Origin: Oscillospiraceae bacterium | Lineage (GTDB): Bacteria; Bacillota; Clostridia; Oscillospirales; Oscillospiraceae | Direction of reading: 5' to 3' | DNA length: 35,200 nucleotides | Assembly (NCBI GenBank): GCA_017395935.1 | Contig: JAFQNL010000039.1 | Coordinates: 1-35,200, forward strand | Shown here: positions 16,039 to 22,802 of the stretch, piece after piece | Numbering within the stretch: the stretch's first letter is position 1 | Layout: each line of letters opens with the position of its first letter | Made by a program: the position numbers and the translations under genes | The notes under the pieces: model-generated | Seen by the model: only the letters and a program-made list of their open reading frames with translations | Databases searched by the model: none | Told to the model about the DNA's origin: nothing

Positions 16039-16689
16039 ATGGGAATCATGGATAAGATCTTTAAGCCCAAGAAGAGCCGCAGCGAGGTCATTCTGGATCT
16101 GGGCATTGAGCTGAGACGTCTGGAAGAGCGCTTTGAGGTGCTGATCGAGGGCGAACTGCGCACCATTAAGTATAATCGGAAGAAGGGAATCTCCAGCACC
16201 CGGTCTGTGGATAAGCTGAAGAACGCCTACTACAGTCTGCTCATTATCCGCCGGGCCAAGGAGAACCTGCGGGATATCCGTACCACGGGCGAGCTGACCA
16301 AGAGCATGAACGAGATGGGCGCCGCCCTTAAGGTGCTCAACGGCATCTCCGGTCAGTCTGTCCATGTTCGCAGATGGCTGATCAACTACAACGTTCAGGC
16401 TATGGACGCCAGCGCCGAGCGCCGGAGCGACGGCATCAAGCAGGTCTTCCCCGAGTCTATCAATGAGCTGGTGGGCGACGACGTGGTGGAGCGTCTGATC
16501 AGCGGCGAGAGCCTGGAATCCTGCCTCTCCGGCAGCGACGAACTGCTGGACGAGACCGGCGGCATGGGCCTGAAGTTTACTGATGAGCTGATCAGCCAGA
16601 TCAACAGCCTCTCCGGCGGCGATGGCACCGGACTTGACGAGCAGATGGACGCCGTCAACGCAGCCATGCGTTCTCTCCGGGACGAATGA
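16039..16689 (+). CDS. ESCRT-III/CHMP-like protein A (operon gene 6)
   Basis: A 216-residue protein with the layout of eukaryotic and archaeal ESCRT-III subunits. It has a short N-terminus with hydrophobic and basic residues (MGIMDKIFKPKK; compare CHMP4 starting MSVFGKLFG), a basic helical hairpin at about 15-105 with IELRRLEERFEVLIEGELR and TTGELTKSMNEMGAALKVLN (82-101; compare Vps2 'QMTRSMSEATGLLAGMN'), a further helix 108-135, then an acidic half with LLDETGG. The last 14 residues (MDAVNAAMRSLRDE) are an amphipathic tail like the MIM1 motif that binds MIT domains. ESCRT-III proteins polymerise on membranes and are remodelled by Vps4. The next gene is a paralog and the one after it a Vps4-type ATPase. 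AAAGGATGG precedes the ATG. Assigned by hand alignment, so the fold is likely but unproven. Confidence 0.65.
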   Translation: MGIMDKIFKPKKSRSEVILDLGIELRRLEERFEVLIEGELRTIKYNRKKGISSTRSVDKLKNAYYSLLIIRRAKENLRDIRTTGELTKSMNEMGAALKVLNGISGQSVHVRRWLINYNVQAMDASAERRSDGIKQVFPESINELVGDDVVERLISGESLESCLSGSDELLDETGGMGLKFTDELISQINSLSGGDGTGLDEQMDAVNAAMRSLRDE

Positions 16690-16690
16690 T

Positions 16691-17257
16691 ATGCTGGGCC
16701 GTAAAAAAACGCTGGACCAGAACGAGCTTAAGAGCCGCCTCTTCCAAACGCAGATTGAACTGCGGCGGCTCCACGAGCGATTTGAGCAGCTGATGGAGCA
16801 GGAGCTCCGGGAGGCCAGACGTCAGCGGAGCGCCGGCGAGGGACGGCCTGCCAACTATGAGCGGATCAAACTCATCTACCGTCTGCTTCAGGTGACGGAG
16901 AAAGCCTACCAGCAGACCAAAGCCATCCAGACCACCGACCAGCTCAACCGGCTGACCAACGAGCTGTCGGCTGTGCTGGGTCAGCTCAACGGCCTCTCGG
17001 CCGCCAGCCCGAGCCCCAAATCCGGCCAGATCCGGCGGCAGATGGAGCGGATGGACCGGCAGGCCCAGCGCCGGGAGGAGGCTCTGACCTCCATGGCCGG
17101 CGGTCTGAACGCCGGCGGCACCGACTTCGATCTGGAGCGGCTGCTGGAGGGAGAGGGACTGGAACGAGAGGAGCCCCGGGAGCGGAACGCGCTCAGCGGG
17201 GACGAGGAACTGGAGCGGATGAACAAGAAGCTGAGCGCCCTCATAGATCAACTCTAA
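16691..17257 (+). CDS. ESCRT-III/CHMP-like protein B, paralog of A (operon gene 7)
   Basis: A 188-residue paralog of the preceding product: IELRRLHERFEQLMEQELR (22-40) matches IELRRLEERFEVLIEGELR, and IQTTDQLNRLTNELSAVLGQLNG (79-101) matches the equivalent block of protein A. It begins with a basic stretch (MLGRKK), has the same helical hairpin, an acidic region rich in Glu and Gly (145-172), and ends in LERMNKKLSALIDQL (174-188), which follows the core MIM1 pattern LxxRLxxL with K for R. The ATG is one base past the stop of gene 6 with only a weak binding site, so translation depends on gene 6 and a fixed ratio is likely. A pair of distinct subunits recalls the Vps2/Vps24 co-polymer (inference). 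Confidence 0.65.
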   Translation: MLGRKKTLDQNELKSRLFQTQIELRRLHERFEQLMEQELREARRQRSAGEGRPANYERIKLIYRLLQVTEKAYQQTKAIQTTDQLNRLTNELSAVLGQLNGLSAASPSPKSGQIRRQMERMDRQAQRREEALTSMAGGLNAGGTDFDLERLLEGEGLEREEPRERNALSGDEELERMNKKLSALIDQL

Positions 17258-17273
17258 GCAAGGAGGATCAGAC

Positions 17274-18530
17274 ATGGACGACGATTACATCGGCAAAATG
17301 CAAACAAAGGAAAACCTCTGCCTGGCCAATCTCCAGAAGGCAGAGGAGGAATATGAGCGAAACGGAAAGCATACCAAGGAGGAGTGCGTCTACCTCCAGC
17401 GGGCAGCCAACCTCCGCTATGAGATGGCCCGTATGAGCGTGGGCGAGGAGCGGCTGTATCAGCAGCGCAAGCTCCGGGAGATCAACGAGCGGATCTTTAA
17501 GATCATTAAGATTCTGGATCCCAAGCTGGCAGAGCAGATGGCTCAGAAGAAGGCTCCGGCCAAGGCGGAGCCCAAAAAGACTGCCGGAAGCCCGGTTTCC
17601 AACCCGGTTACCGCAGGCGAGAACTCCGACGATGTGGCCGGCTGGTTCAAGGAGGCTCCCCGGCACAGCTTTGAGGACGTGTCTGGCATGAGCGATCTGA
17701 AAGAGCATCTGAAGGAGTGCATTACCGACACCCATCTGCAGGAGCTTAAGGACTATCTGAAGCTGAAAAAGCTCCACTCCTTCTTCTTTATTGGCCCTCC
17801 CGGCTGCGGTAAGACTTATATTATTGAGGCCTTTGCCCATGAGCTTATGGACCAGAACTATAAGTACCTCTCTCTGGTGGGCTCAGATATCCTCAGCCGC
17901 TATGTGGGCGAGGCAGAGAAGATCGTTACCCGGCTCTTTGAGGAGGCGGAGAAGAACGCGCCCTGTATCGTCTTTATCGACGAGGTGGACGGCGTGTGCA
18001 AGAATCGCTCTCTGCCCAACCTGCCCGAGTATGCCGCCTCCATTACCACGGCATTCCTCACCGGTTATAACCGGATCAATGCCTCGGACAAGCCCATTAT
18101 CTTCATCGGCGCCACCAATTACCCCAATCAGGTAGATGACGCCATGCTGGACCGTGTGGAGCTGATCCGGGTCCCCTTCCCCGACCGGGACGCCAGAGAG
18201 TCGGCCTTCCAGCGCCAGCTGGGCAAGCTGATCACTCTGTCGGAGGATCTGAGCTTCGGTTATATGGCTGAGATGACCGAAAGCTATAACTACCGTGACA
18301 TCGACCGCCTCTGCACCCGGCTGAAAAACGACCTGCTCAAGGACGTGCTCCGGGAGTATGGCAACGAAAAGGATGCTCTTTGGGCCCTTAAGAGCGGCGA
18401 ATATACCGTGTCCCGTGCCCTGTTTGACAAGGCCAAGGCCGCCTGTATTGCCACGCCCAAGGACGAAATCCAGAAGGAACTGGACGAGTGGGAAGAGCGC
18501 TTCAAGATGGGCGCTGCCAGCCAGGGCTAA
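17274..18530 (+). CDS. Vps4-like AAA ATPase with MIT-like N-terminal domain (operon gene 8)
   Basis: A 418-residue AAA ATPase. Residues 10-82 form three amphipathic helices of the size and spacing of an MIT domain; 90-125 are a Lys/Ala/Pro linker; 130-330 are the AAA core. Motifs: FEDVSGMSDLKEHLKE, Walker A GPPGCGKT (174-181), pore loop SRYVGEAEK (208-216; Vps4 has SKWMGESEK), Walker B IVFIDE (232-237), sensor 1 GATN (279-282), then VPFPD as in Vps4 'IPLPD'. The arginine-finger segment is reduced to a single Arg (LDRVE, R294). The C-terminus ATPKDEIQKELDEWEERF (393-410) matches the Vps4 C-terminal helix; the Vps4 beta-domain is missing, as in katanin and spastin. AAGGAGG precedes the ATG. It should pull subunits out of ESCRT-III polymers; the neighbours fit this. 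The AAA call is secure, the MIT call less so. Confidence 0.85.
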   Translation: MDDDYIGKMQTKENLCLANLQKAEEEYERNGKHTKEECVYLQRAANLRYEMARMSVGEERLYQQRKLREINERIFKIIKILDPKLAEQMAQKKAPAKAEPKKTAGSPVSNPVTAGENSDDVAGWFKEAPRHSFEDVSGMSDLKEHLKECITDTHLQELKDYLKLKKLHSFFFIGPPGCGKTYIIEAFAHELMDQNYKYLSLVGSDILSRYVGEAEKIVTRLFEEAEKNAPCIVFIDEVDGVCKNRSLPNLPEYAASITTAFLTGYNRINASDKPIIFIGATNYPNQVDDAMLDRVELIRVPFPDRDARESAFQRQLGKLITLSEDLSFGYMAEMTESYNYRDIDRLCTRLKNDLLKDVLREYGNEKDALWALKSGEYTVSRALFDKAKAACIATPKDEIQKELDEWEERFKMGAASQG

Positions 18531-18533
18531 ACG

Positions 18534-19613
18534 ATGGGGGACTACTATCATGACCTTCCCCGGCTCAATCGCCGGGAAGTCTGGCTGTCCAACGTTTTTC
18601 AGGACCCGCCTCCCCAGCAACTGGAGACGGGAGAGCAGGCTTCTTACTGGACCCGGATTATGGCGGGGGCTCTGCCAGACGAGGATCTGGACGAGATGCT
18701 GGAGATTCCCGCTGCCCGGTGCTACCTGTTCTGCGGCCCTCTGGGTACCGGACGAAAGACGGTGGCCGTGGCCACTGCCGGCAGTCTGGGCAGACTGGGG
18801 TACCGCTTTGCCTTGCTGACCGCCTCTGACTTTCAGGGGCTGGACGGGGAGACCCTCCGGGACTGCATGGAGGGCCTGTTCGAGCTGGTGCGGCCGGGAG
18901 AGCCGGTCTGCATGGTCCTTGACGGCGTGAACGAGTGGGAAAACCGGGAGCAGGTCTGCCGGCTGCTGGCCGGCGGCTTCGCCCGGAGCAAGGCGCTGAA
19001 TCTGCCTCTGTTTGCCATTCTGGTGGCCCCGGATACCGAGTCGGTAGGGGACACCCTGTTGAGCCAGATGACCGTCTGCGGCTTTACCCCGCCGGGAGAA
19101 GAGGAACGGACGGCGTTCTACCGGGAGGGAATTAAGGATAACTGGCTCTCCCTGAAGCAGGGCATTACCGCCCTTGACCTTGCCAAGGAGACGGAAGGCC
19201 TCAACTATTACCAGCTCAAGCAGACCCTCTACTGGATGCGCCTGATTCTCAAGGGTGAGGCTGTAGCTGCCGCCGGCAGCACCAATCCCAGAGCGGTCCG
19301 GGAGCAGCTGCTGTCCAAGTCGGTTCGGATCGACACGGAGAAGTTCCGTGCCATCGTCCGTCGAATTCGTCAGGATAAGCCGACCCCTGCGCAGCAGATT
19401 CAGGTAGTGCCTCAGCCTCAGCTGACTGCGGCCGCGGCTTACCAGATGCCTCCGGTATCTATGGGCGGCGTCAGCCAGCAGACAACCGTCTATCGCCCGG
19501 CGAATATCCGGCCGGGCAGCGCGGTGGATTTTTCCGCCCTGAAGATGGCCGACACCATGAGCCAGTTCCAGTCGGCTTTGGATCAGTATGCCAAAAAGCT
19601 GGATGAAATTTGA
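18534..19613 (+). CDS. Degenerate P-loop/AAA-like protein with MIM-like tail (operon gene 9)
   Basis: A 359-residue protein with a P-loop GPLGTGRKT (68-76) and a hydrophobic strand ending in VCMVLDG (125-131), where the Walker B Glu is replaced by Gly; the following strand ends VAPD instead of sensor-1 GATN. An ATP-binding but poorly hydrolysing protein is likely. After a helical lid (210-275) comes a Pro/Gln-rich linker (about 285-335) and a C-terminal helix ending LDQYAKKLDEI. That tail has the same spacing as the tail of gene 7 (LERMNKKLSAL), which suggests it also docks onto the MIT-like domain of gene 8. The ATG is 3 nt past the stop of gene 8, so the two are coupled. Confidence 0.65.
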   Translation: MGDYYHDLPRLNRREVWLSNVFQDPPPQQLETGEQASYWTRIMAGALPDEDLDEMLEIPAARCYLFCGPLGTGRKTVAVATAGSLGRLGYRFALLTASDFQGLDGETLRDCMEGLFELVRPGEPVCMVLDGVNEWENREQVCRLLAGGFARSKALNLPLFAILVAPDTESVGDTLLSQMTVCGFTPPGEEERTAFYREGIKDNWLSLKQGITALDLAKETEGLNYYQLKQTLYWMRLILKGEAVAAAGSTNPRAVREQLLSKSVRIDTEKFRAIVRRIRQDKPTPAQQIQVVPQPQLTAAAAYQMPPVSMGGVSQQTTVYRPANIRPGSAVDFSALKMADTMSQFQSALDQYAKKLDEI

Positions 19614-19627
19614 AAGGAGCCTCCGAG

Positions 19628-19867
19628 ATGAAGCCCTGCTCTGTCTGCGGCAAGACGACCGCCAACCATATTTGTCCTACCTGCGGCTTTGATGCCACCC
19701 GGGACTATTTTCGTTATCCCACGCTGAACCGGCCTTCGCCGGAGGACTGGGCCTATCTGAACGAGGCCCGGCGGAAGTGGCAGGAGAAGCAGAGTCAGGC
19801 CCGGAAGGCTGCCAGCTCCAGCAATCTGAAGTTCGGTAAGGACATGAATTTCTGGAATAAGGGCTGA
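19628..19867 (+). CDS. Small zinc-ribbon protein, 79 residues (operon gene 10)
   Basis: An N-terminal zinc ribbon (C4, C7, C16, C19) is followed by a Trp/Lys/Gln-rich helix and a hydrophilic tail. No membrane segment. AAAGGAG lies 8 nt before the ATG at 19628; a TTG overlapping the previous stop is in frame but has no binding site. Probably an adaptor for another operon product; function unknown. Confidence 0.75.
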   Translation: MKPCSVCGKTTANHICPTCGFDATRDYFRYPTLNRPSPEDWAYLNEARRKWQEKQSQARKAASSSNLKFGKDMNFWNKG

Positions 19868-19899
19868 TTGTGAGAAGATAAGGCAAAGTGGAGGACGTA

Positions 19900-20373
19900 A
19901 TGACAATTGAAATAATCGGCCTGTTGGTAGTGCTGTTTATCATCTACCGCTGTCTGACGGCCAGAAAACGGAAAAAGAAGAGGGAAGAGGAGGCAGCCAG
20001 AGCCGTTACCAAAGCCGCCGCTCAGAAGAAGGCTCGCGAGGAAGCTGAGCGGGCGATGAAAGCGCGGATCAAAGCGACGGAAGAAGCCAAAGCCTCGACA
20101 GGAAAAAAGACCAGTGAGCCAAAGAAGCCGGAGACGGTGAAGAAGACCGAGCCGAAGAAAAGCTCCACCAGCAAGCTGGTCATCAATATGAAAGAAGACG
20201 CCGGCCTGAAGCGGACTGCCGCCGCAGTCGCACCGCCGGTGGATACCGCTATTATCTACAGCTACGACCACTCCTACGCAGCCAGTCAGGGACTCTGGGT
20301 CTGCCCCCGGTGCGAGACCACCAATCAGAGCTCCAGCCGGTACTGCTGCGTCTGTAATGGTCAGCGAGGCTGA
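19900..20373 (+). CDS. Single-pass membrane protein with RanBP2-type zinc finger (operon gene 11)
   Basis: A 157-residue protein. Residues 3-17 are a membrane segment directly followed by a dense Arg/Lys cluster, so the rest should face the cytoplasm. A charged Ala/Lys/Glu helix (25-65) and a Lys/Pro/Thr linker (66-95) lead to a C-terminal finger W133-x-C135-x2-C138-x3-N142-x6-C149-x2-C152, an exact match to the RanBP2/NZF pattern. In eukaryotes such fingers bind RNA, Ran or ubiquitin; here the ligand is unknown. GGAGG lies 5 nt before the ATG at 19900; an in-frame GTG at 19888 overlaps that site and is rejected. Likely a membrane anchor for the complex (inference). Confidence 0.75.
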   Translation: MTIEIIGLLVVLFIIYRCLTARKRKKKREEEAARAVTKAAAQKKAREEAERAMKARIKATEEAKASTGKKTSEPKKPETVKKTEPKKSSTSKLVINMKEDAGLKRTAAAVAPPVDTAIIYSYDHSYAASQGLWVCPRCETTNQSSSRYCCVCNGQRG

Positions 20374-20387
20374 GAGGAGGAAGGGAA

Positions 20388-21080
20388 ATGTACTGTAAAA
20401 GCTGCGGCTATCAGCTGGACAGCAGAGCTGCCAGCTGCGCCCATTGCGGCGCCCCGGTGAGTGGACTGGAGGCTTGCGGCGGCTTCTGGGGGCTGGTCGG
20501 TGAGCCAGAGCGGCCGGCTGTCGTTCCGGTCGTGGCTGTGACCCCCGATCCTGTTTCCAGCCCTGCCAGACCGGAAGAGACGGGCTCTGCCCCTGACAAC
20601 GAAGCAGCGGGCAGACGGACGCGTCAGACAGAACGGACCACGGCCCAGTTTCCCACCCTTATTAAGCTGCTGCTGGCCCTGTGCGGGCTGCTGCTCATTC
20701 TGGTTCTGGTGCTGACTGCCGCACTGCTGGGAGGCAAGGCAGAACGGTCGGCGCAGGACGCTTCTTCCGCCCGACTGGAAGCAGAGCTGGAAGAGAGTGC
20801 CCGGAATGCAGAGGCGCTGAGACAGGAAAACGACGCGCTGGCGGGGGAGAACCGGCGGCTGGAACAGGAGCTGAACGAAGCTCTGCGGGAAAAGGCACAG
20901 GCAGAGGACGCCCTTGCTCTGACTCTGGAGGAAGAGGCAGAGCCGGAAGAGGATGGGGCGCTGGCAATGAATGAGCCGGAGGCCGATCAGACTGAATCCG
21001 GCCAGACGGCAGGAGTCCACCTTCCCTCTGACGCCGAAGGGGAGGAAGAAACCGCTGTCATCGCGCCTATGGGTCAATGA
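20388..21080 (+). CDS. Zinc-ribbon, membrane-spanning, coiled-coil protein (operon gene 12)
   Basis: A 230-residue protein with an N-terminal zinc ribbon (C3, C6, C17, C20; YCKSCGYQL type), a Pro/Ala/Thr-rich linker (40-88), one strong membrane segment (91-114), a coiled coil (about 125-180) and an acidic tail. It lacks a signal peptide; the ribbon probably stays in the cytoplasm and the coiled coil lies outside, but the opposite orientation cannot be excluded. GGAGGAAGGG precedes the ATG. With gene 11 it is one of two membrane proteins in the operon and may connect a cytoplasmic machine with the envelope. Confidence 0.75.
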   Translation: MYCKSCGYQLDSRAASCAHCGAPVSGLEACGGFWGLVGEPERPAVVPVVAVTPDPVSSPARPEETGSAPDNEAAGRRTRQTERTTAQFPTLIKLLLALCGLLLILVLVLTAALLGGKAERSAQDASSARLEAELEESARNAEALRQENDALAGENRRLEQELNEALREKAQAEDALALTLEEEAEPEEDGALAMNEPEADQTESGQTAGVHLPSDAEGEEETAVIAPMGQ

Positions 21081-21106
21081 CACGAGACAGATAAGGAGAA
21101 ACTGAC

Positions 21107-21802
21107 ATGGGAAGCAATCATCATCGACTGACATACGCAGTGGACCTGGTCTTCTGCATTGACGCAACGCTGAGTATGGATCATATCCTTGATATGGTCA
21201 AAAAGAACGCGCTGAACTTCTACAGCGATCTGACCGCTCTGATGACCCAGAAAAATAAGACCGTCGAGAAGCTGCGTATCCGCCTTGTGGCTTTCCGCGA
21301 CTATATGTACGACGGCAAAGAGGCTATGACCATGACCGACTTCTTCCAGCTGCCTGAACAGGCTGCCAATTTTGAAGCCTGCGTCCGGAGCATCCAGCCC
21401 AAGGGCGGCGGCGACGATCCGGAGGACGGTCTGGAGGCGCTGGCCTATGCCATGAAGTCCAACTGGAACCGGGATGCCGCCCGGAGCCGCCATGTTATCG
21501 TGGTTTGGAGCGACGACGGCACGCATAAGCTGGGCTACGGCAAAAAAAGCACGTTCTATCCCAAGGGGATGCCCGCCGACTTTGCCGCCCTCTCCGACTG
21601 GTGGGGCTCCCGGGCCAATCCCAGCGAGATCATGGATCAGGCCTCCAAGCGGCTGCTTCTGTTTACCCCGGATAAGCCGGGCTGGTCCGACGTGCGGGAG
21701 AACTGGGATCGGGTCATCCACTATGTCTCTGAGGCCGGCAAGGGTCTGGAACACTGTGACTATGAGATGATTCTGGAAGCGATTGCCAACTCTATCGCCT
21801 GA
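21107..21802 (+). CDS. von Willebrand factor A domain protein, TerY-like (operon gene 13)
   Basis: A 231-residue protein consisting of a single vWA domain without signal peptide, hence intracellular. The metal-ion-dependent adhesion site is present in variant form: DATLS (19-23; DxTxS instead of DxSxS), a GGGDDPEDGLEAL loop and an Asp after a strand (VVWSDDGTH). Intracellular vWA proteins encoded next to a PP2C phosphatase and a protein kinase form the TerY-P triad described for tellurium-resistance-type systems, where the vWA protein assembles complexes through a bound metal. The phosphatase and kinase genes follow directly. AAGGAG lies 6-7 nt before the ATG. Confidence 0.87.
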   Translation: MGSNHHRLTYAVDLVFCIDATLSMDHILDMVKKNALNFYSDLTALMTQKNKTVEKLRIRLVAFRDYMYDGKEAMTMTDFFQLPEQAANFEACVRSIQPKGGGDDPEDGLEALAYAMKSNWNRDAARSRHVIVVWSDDGTHKLGYGKKSTFYPKGMPADFAALSDWWGSRANPSEIMDQASKRLLLFTPDKPGWSDVRENWDRVIHYVSEAGKGLEHCDYEMILEAIANSIA

Positions 21803-21815
21803 GCGGACCGCTGTT

Positions 21816-22802
21816 ATGAAGAGAACGATGAAGCAGTGGGGCGACTGCCTCTATGTATTCAGCAAGGAACAGATCCCCGGCAAAGGTGAGGACAGCCAGT
21901 TTGCTGCGCTGGACGAGCACATGGCTGTGGTGGCTGCTTTTGACGGACTGGGCGGCTCCGGCGCCCGACGTTATGACCGCTACGGAAAGCATACGGGGGC
22001 CTATATGGCCTCCCGAATGGCCAGCGGCGCCCTGCGAGACTGGTACTATGCGCTGAGCCGGGCTGCAGCAGAGGGACGCTGCCGGATCCCGGAGTCGGTA
22101 GAGACCTATATCCGGACCGGCATGGACCTGTGCAGCAGCATGGCAGATCAGCGTCGGGGCGGCCTGATGGGCTCCATGATCCGGGATTTTCCCACTACCG
22201 CCGCCATGGCCTTTGCCATTGGCCGGGAATATGGAGCCGAGCTCTGGGTGGGCTGGGCCGGTGACTCCCGGGTCTACCTGCTGGATGCCATGGGACTTGC
22301 CCAGCTGACGGTGGATGACAACGAGGAGCAGGACGCTTTTGCCAATCTCTATGCCAGCTCTGCCATGACCAATGTGATCTCCTCCGACGGGAAATGGACG
22401 CTCAACTGGCGGAGATACCGGATCGACCATCCCTGTCTGGTCTTTGCCGCTACCGACGGCTGCTTTGACTACCGGCCTACGCCTATGGAGTTTGAGCATA
22501 TGCTGCTGGAGAAGCTGATGCAGGCAAAGAGCCCCGCCGCGTTTGAAGAGGGGCTGGAGCAGGCAATGGGCTTCTGGGCAGGAGACGACTATACGATGGC
22601 TATGATCAGTATGGGCTTTGGCAGCTTCGGACGGACACAGGATATGCTGCGCCGGCGCTATGAGACGCTGACGGAGGACTATATCCGGCCTCTGGACGCG
22701 CTGGAAGCGTCGGAGGACAGCGGAACGATCCGTCAGGGCAGAGGACGGCTCTGGTCGGTCTATCGGGAAAACTATTACCGCTGTCTGGAAGGAGGGAAAT
22801 AA
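21816..22802 (+). CDS. PP2C-family Ser/Thr protein phosphatase (operon gene 14)
   Basis: A 328-residue PPM/PP2C phosphatase. The metal-binding motifs are all present: GED (24-26), DGLGG (43-47), GDSR (149-152), TDG (213-215) and GDDYT (256-260), so it should be an active manganese/magnesium enzyme. About 60 further residues after the core are helical and unassigned. No membrane segment. The ATG at 21816 is 13 nt past the vWA stop and has a poor binding site; the ATG at 21828 is possible and would also keep all motifs. It presumably reverses phosphorylation by the kinase encoded next, which starts exactly at its stop codon. Confidence 0.9.
   Translation: MKRTMKQWGDCLYVFSKEQIPGKGEDSQFAALDEHMAVVAAFDGLGGSGARRYDRYGKHTGAYMASRMASGALRDWYYALSRAAAEGRCRIPESVETYIRTGMDLCSSMADQRRGGLMGSMIRDFPTTAAMAFAIGREYGAELWVGWAGDSRVYLLDAMGLAQLTVDDNEEQDAFANLYASSAMTNVISSDGKWTLNWRRYRIDHPCLVFAATDGCFDYRPTPMEFEHMLLEKLMQAKSPAAFEEGLEQAMGFWAGDDYTMAMISMGFGSFGRTQDMLRRRYETLTEDYIRPLDALEASEDSGTIRQGRGRLWSVYRENYYRCLEGGK

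Noticed and set aside
16039-17257. PspA/Vipp1 paralogs
   Set aside because: The proteins are shorter, have an acidic C-terminal half and MIM-like tails, and are next to a Vps4-type ATPase; they share the general fold class at most.
17274-18530. FtsH-type protease or proteasome-type ATPase
   Set aside because: No membrane helices, no HEXXH, no OB domain; the pore loop and C-terminal helix point to the Vps4 type.
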